From positions 89,436,501 through 89,500,500 of the forward strand of contig NC_133024.1 in the NCBI RefSeq assembly GCF_048771995.1: DNA of 64,000 nt, written 5' to 3'. Of the stretch, positions 13,801-25,800 are shown piece by piece. The position numbers and the translations under genes were made by a program. Under the pieces are notes generated by a model that was not told where the DNA came from, made no database searches, and saw only the letters and a list, made by a program, of their open reading frames with translations. The stretch's first letter is position 1; each line of letters starts with the position of its first letter. This DNA comes from Taeniopygia guttata (taxonomy: Eukaryota; Chordata; Aves; Passeriformes; Estrildidae).

Positions 13801-16800
13801 GCACTTTTCAATCTGGGTTTTCAAAGTACATCATGAAGGAAACATTTTCAGTTTCATATAAACCTGACATTTAGTATTAACCTTTCCACAGGAAAACAGG
13901 AGGAATAACAGATAAGCAGTTTGTCTCAGGTTACACAGCAAAGTATTAGCAGATCAAATAAAACTCTGGCTTCCAAAATTGCTAATGAAAGGTCTCGTGT
14001 ACGGATTCACACAGCCATTCTTTTATTACAGAGCTGTCTCCACGCTCTGAAATCAAGTCACCTGCCTGAACTGTCCTCAAATTCTATAAAAACTTGAAGA
14101 ACATCATCAAATTCTTTATCATGTTCCTTATCAAATTCTTTATTCATGACTGTCAGTACTGAATTCAGACTTCAATTCAGCCTGTACTTACAGCTCTGAG
14201 TAGTTACAATAAATTTTGTCAATTTTAGATATGCCAGAATAGAAAATGTTTACTACTTGAAATTGCTCCACAGTTTTGTATTGGATTCTCCCTCAAACCA
14301 TAGAAGAACATTCCCTATTGAAATGCATGATAAAATTTGAAAGAAAAAAAAAAGAAAAAAATTAATTAGAAAAGTCTTCAACAAATTTGAAATTACATGG
14401 CCAAAATCTAGACACAATTCATATCCATTGAAAGTTGGATTATGCTGGGGCCAACCCATTCATTAGTAACAAAATTTTGTTACACAGTTACGAATGGGAA
14501 GGCTGATAGGATTTACTGTTTCTTTTTGGCAAATATCAATGGTAGGCATCAACAACCAATAAAGATTGTTGATTTGATATTTTCCTCCTTCTATTCCTAG
14601 ATTTTCCATGCCTCTCCATCCTTCCCACCTGCCCATCATTTTTGACAAGTTTTAGGTCCCCAAAGTCCCCTTCCAGCCCCTCAGATCTGAGTTATGCCTC
14701 TTTCTCCTCCTCCCTAAATTCCTAAATTCCAGAGGCACTGGCTGCCTCTGGGCACCTTTACATGCTGAAAGAGATCACAAATTTTAATTGGAAGCTCTGG
14801 GGAAGGATAAGCTGCACTGAGAGTTCAGAACTTGACCCTAGTCATGACTAAGACTGTAGTGCAAGAGGTTTAATGAGAAATTATAATTTGAAGTTCAAGG
14901 GAGAGAAGCAGTGTGATGAGTACTACTAAAAGAGGAAGGGGAAAAAACAAGTTTATCAAACTTGAATCTTACCCATCTTATTTATGGGCCTTACTGCAAA
15001 TACAAACCAACGAGCATTTTCTTAAAATGTTTAAGAACTTTTAAATGAAAATAAATTGCTAAATGAAGAGCTGTGTCTGCAAAACTTTACATTTTATCTT
15101 GCCGTCTACAAACAAAAAGAAAAAAAGAGTTTATCTTCATCTTGCTACAGAGAAAATCTCTTTCATATCTCTCTGTCACATGGAAACTGATCAACCATGA
15201 TCATGCAAATGCATGATGCATAAAACATCTTGGTTTGCAGTAACTTTACATGGAGAAATTCTGAGCATGTGAGGCTCAATTCTGCCAGCAAAGTCTTGGG
15301 CACACCCTTCGTTGACATCAGTAGGAGTCATACCTTTGAAACTGGACACATAGCTAAAACCTTACATAATTTTGCTATAAGCGAAGAAATTTTTGGTTTT
15401 GTGTTGATATCAATGGCCAGAGCTTTGAATGGCAGGAAAAATAAAGCAACTAGTTTGATTTCCTCTGATGTAACAGAAATGAAACATTAGAAGTCTTAAT
15501 GTAAAGCTGCCTTCAGTTAATGTTGTTACTCAGAAATCTGCAACTCTCAAGATTAATCATCTTCACTGATAGAATATTTTAAAGTTACTAGATCTTCTTG
15601 AAACTCTAAAGTTTTTGCAAATTGCAAACTTATTAAAACATTTTACTGCCTTTACTCTGCTGTCAACCAGAGAACCATGGAAGATTAGGTGTAAATAAAA
15701 ATTATCTAAATTATCTAAAACAGCAAGAAATGAGTTTTATTCATAACAGAGTTATCTAAATGTCCATTTCCATTTCCTCTAAGTTATTAGAGTTCCAAAT
15801 CTCTCTAGTCAACTCTCAAAAGCACTAACAAGTTGACAGGAAAGGGGAAATGGCCTCAAGATGTAACTGAGCAGGTTTATACTGGATACTAAGATGAATT
15901 TCTTCACAAAAGAAAAGCACTGAAACAGACTGCCCAGGGAAATGGAGTTGCTGTCCCTAGAGGTATTTAAAAGACGTGCAGTTGTGGCATTTGGGGGCAT
16001 GGTTTAGTGGTGGACTTGGCACTGTTGAGTTAATGGTTGTATTTGATGTTCTTGAACAGCAAGTTTCCAACCTAAATGATTCTATGATTCCAATCAAAAG
16101 AGGTGGCCACTTTTTCACTAAAGATATAACAGCAAAGGTCGATTTTTTTTCCTACTCAATTGTCACACCTAGGGAAAGATTAAATGTTCTGCATGCTATC
16201 CCTTGAAGATACACCAAAATTCCATGTCATCCTGAAAACTGCATACTAGCACTGAAGATTTCAGTGCTCACCTTTTTTAAAATCCCCCCCAGGACTGTGG
16301 AAGCCATGCTGCATGCATACAGAAAACAAGGTGTTGCCTTACTTTCAGAGCTTTTCCAGAATCTTGACCATGAGAACAGAGATCATTTCATGTTTCTTAA
16401 TAAAAGCAGCTAATATCAGGGATGAATGGTTAATTATTCAGCTACTTTGTATTTTAAAAATAAATTTTCCATCTACTAATATGTCTGTAAGTATTCAGAA
16501 TTACTAAGGGCCTATTTCTGAAGCCAATGTGTGTGCATGCAAAAGTTCAAGTGAAACCAAGTGATTTCATGCATAGAGACTTAAAGGTTTACTGCTATGA
16601 CTTGCCTGGAAAACAAATATTTAACTGTAGTAATACAAATCTATTATACTGAATAGGTCAGCTCTTGCAGGTAGTACGATAAAGATATACAGTCAAATAT
16701 TGAATATCTCAATAATAAGAAAAATCAAGAAAACAGACCAATGAGTTCCCTTGTTTTGGCCTCAATCTCTCCCAAAAGAATCTCAGGATTGGCACAGATC

Positions 16801-19800
16801 TTGTCTTCATCAGCACAATAATTCTCTAAAAATTTCCTATATTCTGGATCTGTGAAGAAAAAAATTTAATTATGTTAATACTTTGCCATGCATAACAGAA
16901 ATTTTCCACTGTGATCTCAAGAAAAGATGCTTACCATCTTCAATGCTCCCAGCTTTAGCATCTTTCTTCTTCAGCTTCTTTTTTGAAATCTTCTGGAATG
17001 GAGCAAACTCAACCACTGCAGGATATTCCAAACCTTAAAATAAATCAATCCTTAATTTTTTTGAAGGGGAGAAACATTCCCTACCTTCAAGTAAGATTTT
17101 CCAAACTCCTGAACACATGTTGGAAAATCTTATGAGAAAACAAAAATGTTTCTACAACTCACTCCTAAACTTCTAATGAAAAGTTACATGTAGAACTATT
17201 TAAAATTTTTAAAAACATCTTTTATTTGGATATGCTGACAAGATTGTGAAAATGAGGATAACTACTGTTGCAAAATAAAATTCTTTCATTATTATTTATA
17301 GCTTCCTTTTAATTATTCACAGACATTGATTTAAAAAATCTATCACAAAATCTCAATCTGACAAGTGATTAAGTACTATTGAGAAATCAACCTGAAGCTG
17401 TTGAGTTGCTTTTCTAAGGCTTTGTTGCCTAAAAAATAAATAAATGATGGGTAATATGCAATAAAACAACAAAGCACCTCCTTTCAGAACCACAACTGTA
17501 AAATTCAGCAGACAGAATTGTGTGTAACTTCTCTGTTTATGATGGACTGTGCAACTGCTGCCTGTGTTTTCACTGGCAGGGATTCTTTGCTTTGAGTTGT
17601 GCCTTAAACGCTGGCTTCTTCTGTGCACTGGAGTCAGAACCATGTGTGGATTTTGAATTTCACTTGGTTTCCACTTTCAGCAGGTTCAAGATTACACTTT
17701 ACTCAAGTCCATGGAAAACTTGTCTTCAGTCTGCTAGAACATTTGTTAACCTTATTGAACCTGCTAATCCTTGTTTCAGTGTTAGCTTCATAATGCAATG
17801 CTGCCACAAGCCTCACCAGAGAGCACTTCTGATCAAACCTTGTGCTCTTTAATTGTACAAGCAATCATATCAGACTGGCCAATGTAGTCCAAGCTCAGTT
17901 TTGCAGAGGATTCTGGCTTCAGTCCAGCATATTACTGAAGAACGTGCTGAATTTGGGCAAAGTCTTAGCAGAATCATTAAAAATCTTTCTAGTTTTAAAT
18001 CTTAAAACACCCAGAATTTTAAATCTGGGAAATGCACACAGCTAGGGATGTGTTGTTCTTAATCTCTACAATCATCTAAATCTGAGGGATATTGGAAGCA
18101 AATAAAACAACTCAGGTAGGAAATGCTGAAGAGGAATTCATTAGTTTGACAGCTTCTTTAGAGATCAGTTTCTAGTAAGAGTGGGCAGGACTACTTTTCA
18201 CAGGACCTCTGCAACACTGAGTATACAGAATAGAAAATGTCTGTACAAGAGAGCCACAAACCTATGTCTATTTCACATAACCTATGTGTTTTTTTACAGA
18301 AGGTGAGGCAAGGAACTGCTAAAGTTCTGCTAAACCACTTCTTAATGATGGCAGTTTCATACTCCTGCAGAAGACCTGGATTTATCCACATCTACATTAC
18401 AGACTTTTTCTTTACTGTTGGACAAACACTTGGAGACTGAACCTTTTAAAACTGGCAATCAATTTTGCCATTCTTGTTCTTAGAACTCAACTCAGGATGT
18501 CAGCAAGGGCCCTAAAAATTCAATCTCTACATGTCTTAAAAGTGGGCAACTAAAATGTTCAAGGTTTCCTCTTGCTTCTTCCAAAGAGGAGTAAATGGCA
18601 AAACTTTATCTCAGAAACACTGAAGATGTAAAAATCTGTGCTCACAATATGTTCAGTTACTATTGCAATGAATTGTGAAGCTTGCATGAGGTAATTTTCT
18701 TAGTATGATCTTGACAGTGCATTGCAAAAGTACAAGAATGCACATAAAGCATGCACACCACATAGACAAGCAAAACTGCATGGACAAATATATTTTGCAC
18801 TTTGTTATATTTTAAGTGATAAATGTTAACATATTTCAATGTAATTAACTGCATAGTGAGGAAATAATAGCATAACTAGCAAAAAGAAAGGAAATTGATG
18901 CTCTAAACTGCTATATGTATACATACACATTTAATATCTTATAAATAGTCCAACCTTTATTATCAATGAAGACATAGCCATCAAAGCGATCTCTAAAAAG
19001 AAGGATGTCCTCAGGATTTCTAAAGTTAATGTATGCTCTTGAGTAGAGATGAGGATAAAGGCTGCAACAAGAAACAATTTTATTTTCTGTTACTTATCAT
19101 TCTTTTCAGGACTAGGGAAAACATAAAACCAGAAGGATCATATAGTAATTCTCATCTTCTTTGAGAAACTACTACATTAAATAGCCTTTACATTTACCTA
19201 TCTAATGATAATGTCATATATATATGACAAAAAGTAACAGAACATCAGAGTTCTGTATCAACTGTGAAATTTATTCTGAACTGACAAAAATATTTCCAGT
19301 TTATTTTGTCCCCCTAAATTTCAGAGCATACATTTCCAATTGTGCAGGATCGAAACTTTAATATTTCCCAATTTAAGAGATATGAATAACATCAGTGTTT
19401 TTGGGGAACTTCTTGGGCATACTAAGAAAAGTCTTGTGTCACAGAAAAGGAAAGGTTAAGTAAAAGACTGCAGTGAAGGGGCAACTTCCAGGCTGTTACT
19501 GTATTTAAATAGATTTCCATTCTGATTCTTCAAGATTTTATTGGCATAGATCCCACTCCATGGGTAAATGTTTAATGTGCCTGATAAAAACCTCAAGGCT
19601 GGCACACCTCATCCATGATGAAACGGAGGTAATTTTGGAATTAGAACCCATCAGCTAAGTTATTGTGAGTCATGGCATGTACATGCTTTAAACTCCTGCA
19701 ATTGTTATATATGTCAGTTTGCATTAAACTGACTTAATGATGACTAAATATTACATCTAGTTTCTGAACAAATCTTAACACAAGCCCATATCTTTAATAT

Positions 19801-22800
19801 ACCTGTAATTCCATAATTCCATTGTCACCTATGGCCGGTCTTCAGATCGTCTCACCACTGGCACCAGGAGCCAATAAACATACACAGCTCCAATTGCATT
19901 TCAATTCCATAGCTCTTTCAAAATCAGATTTCACAATGAGTGAGAAAGAACAAAAATATGGGTTGGATCACAAGACCCATGCATGTGGCAGCTCAAAGCA
20001 ACACTGCTCCCAGGTAATTTTTTTCTTTTTAAAATATGCATCCACATGCATCCACATGCATCCACTTACAATGTTACAAGGAGACCATAAAGAGCAGCGC
20101 TGTCAATCACCAATGGTTTTGTACACCCATCAATTTTGTGTTTGATCCTGTAGCCAGAAGAAATGTTAAAAAACCAAAACAACCTAGAGGGCTTTTTTTA
20201 TTGAGCTGCTTTGCAAATACCAGCTATGAAGTGTTTCTACAGCTAGAAGAGGATAAACTATTCCCAAGGAAGAAAGGAAGAGCCATTTTATCCATATATA
20301 CCCAGTATACTTTGACATTCTAAGACAGGAAGAGCATTGCATGAATGATAAGTGGGTAACTGCGAGGGCATGCCAGGGCTGGAAGATGCTAATAGCATGG
20401 CTGTAGAGTTATCACCAAGATGCAAAGCAGATATAAAAAGACAGATTTCTTCTCATCGATTTCAAAGACAAAATTTAACACTTTCCATAACTACACAGAG
20501 TTAAAAAATGTATTTTTTATTGTGGCAATCTATAGCTGTACTGGAAACAATGTCTCTGTGCTGCCTAATGGCAACAACAGTAGAAGTCTCAGATAACTGG
20601 GGTTCCCACGAAGAAGGAAACTTCCTTCTCAGTCACAACAACAGCATTATTTTGTTTCATGTGATTTGAGGTTTAAATTAAACAAGGCCTGACATTAGAC
20701 TGCTATGATTGTACACTTGAAGTGCTAAATATTCATCAGATAAAACCAGGAATCTTGAAGGAGCATTCTTTTTCATTCCAGTTATTATTACCTGAGATTG
20801 AGGAACTGAGTTTTAGTCCCTAGTCTAAATAGCTACTCCACTGTTCCTTCCATCTTTAGCTTTTGTAAAATACTAAAACTTTCTATAGATTTAAAACTGT
20901 TACCTGGACAAGGGTCCACTCCTACATTACTGTGGCACTTCTCTGCCTCAGTACATAGTGGACATTGTCATCATACAGTTGGATATTTTTTTCCTCTAGG
21001 AACTTAGAACCTTATGGTTAGACACATTCTGAAACAGAACTGAAAATACAAAGGCTTGCTCCTTCCTTGTTTCCTTTAGCTGATATATCAATCACCTCTT
21101 TCACCTTCTTGGGCAACATAACCTTTTCTTGGTACACAACATAGTCTTTTTCTAGCTTTTTCAGCTTAAACAGAGTGAGTATCTTTCAAAATGGAGAAGC
21201 ATCTGATATGGTTATCAAGCACTCAGTAAGAAAGAATGGAGTCTGTATAAACAGAACGCTGGAAAACAGATATTTAGAATTTACCTTGCAAGTAAGGGAT
21301 CTAGTGCTGCTGCTACACATTATTAACATCTTCAAGAACTTCACACACATCAGCAGAAACATAGAACAATATAAAAGCACAGTTGAGCACAGCAGGATAT
21401 TGATGTGCAGCACAATAACACAGCACTGTCTGTCCATTACCGTAGCTGTGTATCAGGGTAGAAGGTTGCAGAAACAGAGCTGTGACAATGCTTCTCTGAT
21501 GGCCACTTCCACAAGAGTTGGTTCTCATATGTGTGCGAGTCAGCTATCAGAGTGCTTAGTGCAAAAAAGCACCTAAATGAGTGTTTCAAACCCTTGTCTT
21601 AGGCTTCTTACCCAGCAAAGTGTGCAGTGTGCCTAAAAAAGTGAGTAAAATTAACATTCTAGGTGGGAAGCTAGCTAAACCTAGCAAATTTGGAATACTT
21701 AACAGTGGCTTGCATATATATAACTTTTACTCTAGGTTTCACACATATGACTTCCAGTAGCTACTTCCCACACTGGATTGTCTTTACCTATCCATTCAGA
21801 ACTCAACAGCATGGTCATGCAGCAAAGAATGCACAGGGCTTCACAAGGCTACAGGCACTCTGAGGCTAACAACCCCTCCTAGGAAGAAACACTCTTGCTT
21901 GACTTTTGTACTTAGTATTTAGCAGTTACTGGCTAAAATAGTCTTTACTCTTCAGGATTTTGTCTTCCAGCTGAGTCCTACAGAAGTGAACTCTGTATGG
22001 CCCCTTCTTGATTTTCAAGTATCTACCACCACAGATTTCATTCAGGATCTGAAATTCAGTTTTATCATCCAAGAGCTGGTTCCATTTTGCCATATGTTTG
22101 CTGTCTATAATGCTGCTTTCCATACGTATAATGTTTTGGACAGATGCACTGCACATGTTGGCACTTAGAGCAATCTCTATGGAAATAACCCAGATGAGTC
22201 TGAGTGTACACATTTATTCATTCCAACACACTGTTTCTTTTTTCTTTTAATGCTCTGCATTCAAGGGTATTCAATCTTTCAGGGTACATTTATTTCTCTA
22301 ACACTTAGACTGTCATCTCTTTAAGTCCTTATTTTTCTAGCAACTTTAATAACAAACACATTGTAAATGTTTTCTTCTTCTACAAAGTATCTTTTAACAC
22401 AATTGTGTAAAAAGATTGGTATACAGGAACATAATTTTAAATAGTTATTTACAGTCTAAGCAGCAACATATGAACTATAAAAACAGCAATCTCATCTTAG
22501 TAAAATACTTACCAACTCTTGAATCATGGTGGACATTTATAAAATATATACTTACATGTATATAGAGCTCTACAATTAAATTTTGGAGAGTCAAATAACT
22601 CCTCCACCCATTCATACAGTAATTGATAACTCATCATCGATATTGTCATGTCAAGTTAAAATCCGCTGGCTGTCATCCTTAACATCTTCTGTGGTCATTC
22701 ACATTATGGGTGGAACTGGCACAATTGCAAACAAGCTTAGTCTTTCATTTTCACAGCTATAAATGAGCAGTTTGCTTGGCAGAGGAAGCAGAAACACTAG

Positions 22801-25800
22801 AGTTGTGCCAATCAAAGCCTGTCAATTATTTCACACAGAATGCAGTAGTGGTGGTTCACTTGAAGCAATAAAGGCACTGCCCCTTCAGCGCTGCAGTTCT
22901 TGGGTGCAAACCTACATCCTACAGTGTTAACACTGTTTAGCTACAATAATCCTGAGCACAATGTTGAGAAGAAGTTATGGAGGGAAAAGGTGGAATGCTC
23001 TTTGGAAAAGCTTTATCATTCCCTGTGATACATGGCATGGAACTGACTATTTGAACTGTTTTCATATGAGCAAGGCTTGTGTTCAGATTTCTTTCCTTTC
23101 ATAACCTCACAACACTATCAACAATTCCCAGCACTTAGCACTCAATGCCAGGCCAGAGAGATTACCCAAACCCTGAAGGGCCAGAGATCAATCACTTGAC
23201 TAATGATTAGTCATATCTTTAGAATAGGCTCAGAAACCTTTACTAGCAGACAAAAAGGAAAGAGTGTCTGGAAAAAATAGTTAACATTTGAAGTCTGAGT
23301 ACACAACAGTCTGTCAAGAAGGCAGAGTCTTTATTATCACCTATAAACAGTGTTTTGTTTGCATTTTGATGCCAGTATGCAAGAGAAATAAAATGTAATG
23401 CAGTGAATCAGATGAACCTGAAAAAGGCACGAAACACAAGTCACTTTCTGAAATTATTTTACTGAAATGGATGTAACTGAAAAACTGAAAATTACATTAA
23501 TCACATGAAATTTGAAAAAGGTTATAGCTTGCCTATAACAGGACATTGTAAACTTAAAGATAACACTTATAAAGATATTATAAAGATTACAAAAAAAGAT
23601 AAATTGGAGTTGATATGCATATCTTTGCTTTGTCCTCTAGGATGAATTATCTTGGAAATAAAAATGTAGAAATAGCTACAGTTAGACCTCTCTAGTGCCC
23701 TTACCAACAGCAGCTAATAGAGAATGCCAAAAGAAAATTTATTAAAAAGGGGAAAATGTACAAATACTTCACTCAGTTCATAATTGCAAGTATCTGCAGC
23801 CTAGGGACTTTGTAATACCAAGTTTGTAACTTATATTTAATAGGTTTTCATAGATAAATATTTGTCTAAGTAAGTATTTGTCAAACTGCTCCTGACCTAT
23901 TTCCAACATTCATCATTCGTGGCATGAATTTCTGACAAGTTCTAAAATCTGAATGATCTTATATAAACTTCTGTGATGTAGTTACACAGGATGTGGTTAA
24001 ACAGAGATGTTACAGCTCTTAAGGAAACTTGTCTGCCTCTGCATCAAAGCATCTCTATGCCCCTTTCCCTTTCCACCAGATCCTCTTCACTGAGTAGCTT
24101 CTTCAAATCCTTCTCATTGGGTGACATTTATTTCATCTTCACATGTTTTTCTTATCACTGAATTCTCTGGATTGCTTGCCACTATGCACATGGTACAGGA
24201 TCTAGAAAAAAGCTATTCAGTGAAAGACAGAAAACATGCCAACCTTGTCCTGTAGCTTTTCCTGTTAGCTGGAATGACATGAAGACACATGCACAGAGTT
24301 TGCTGAAATCTTGTGAACTGTCCATAACATGATAGACTACGGCAATATCATGCCTTATACTCAAAAAGTATTCTCTGCTGGGTAATACAAGAGTGAGATT
24401 AACCTTAATTAAACTTTTACTTTCTGGAAGTTTATTGTATATTCCTGAGTGGATAATGTAAAGAGATGACTCATAAAAAGATATACATGGTATGTGTCAG
24501 CATTTGAACAAAGGGGACAAAAGAGGCAAGGTGATCTTGAGTCAGTCAAAAACCAAATAATCAGTCAAGCCAACACTGCAGAAGGGCAGTGAAATGGCCA
24601 AGTAAGCTGTGTAGTTTGCCGAAAGAAGCTATAGCCATACAAACCTAGTAAAGATAAACCCATTCCAAAAAACCCATCTTTTTTCTGAAAACACATTTTT
24701 GAAAAGCAGGATGAAGAAAAATGGAGCAAGCATAAAACATTTCATGCTGAAAAATTCAAACTTAAATGAATTATTTTTTTAGTGAGTTTAGATTTGTGAA
24801 GGCAGAAGAAAGTAACATTACAAATGACAGTGTGAGAGAAAAAAGAGTATCTTTCATTGGTACTCTGCCATAGATGTAATTAAACAAATGAACAGCCAGT
24901 ATTTTGGGTAATCCAAATTTCATCACATAGGAGAGAAAATGAAACTTTATATATGCAACTATTGTCCGTGCCTTCTCTTTTCTAAAGAGGCTGACTCCCT
25001 AAATTTTTATGCAAACTTTTCTGGAAAATTAAAATTGGAAATTTTTAAACTGTTAATTGGCATTTGTGCATCTAAACACAGTGAGAACTGACACTCTTCT
25101 TCAGAGAATTTTTGGTTTGCCTTTGGTGTTTTCCTCTTATCAAATGAACAACTGGGACAGAAGCCTTTAAAGAGGCCCATGTGGAAATAGAGATGACAAA
25201 GTTCAGAAGAACGATGTAAGGTACAAAGACTTCCAATCAGAATATGTTCTCCTCCTTCTTCACTTCAAATACTTTGTGGTCTTAACAGAAAATCTGAAGC
25301 ACCTACTATTTTCTTGCTGCACTCATGTGCAACTACCTAGGTCAGAAACGGTCATAATTTCTCAGAATAAACATTTATTTATTCTTGATTGCAAAACTGA
25401 CTCTGAGAGAACCTGTATCTTAAAAATCTGGTCAGCAATAAAGAGCCGGCATCCCTCTATAGTCAGTGGAAAGAATCTCAGGCTAGTGGAGGGGTGATTA
25501 ATCACACATTAAGATATGGTAAGATGGATCTTATAATTCAGTTTTTCAGAACACATGAAGATTAAGCATACACAGTGTTTTGTTTCTCTTCTGGAAACTG
25601 ATATATTCAAAAAGGAATTGCATTTTACCACTGTGATACTAAGTAAATTATGTAACTATACCAGCAATTTTAATCAGCCAATATTTCTTATTTTTTACTT
25701 TTGCATGAGACAAAAATGAATAAAACTATAATAAAATTTAAAAATGTGTAAAGGAAAAGAGCAGGAATGCCATTGTCTCTCTGCATATGCAGCTAGCTTT

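Noticed and set aside
22560-23100. Possible extra UPF3A exon in intron 2
   Set aside because: Exons 2 and 3 join in phase and by homology without any intervening coding sequence, and no block here matches the family.
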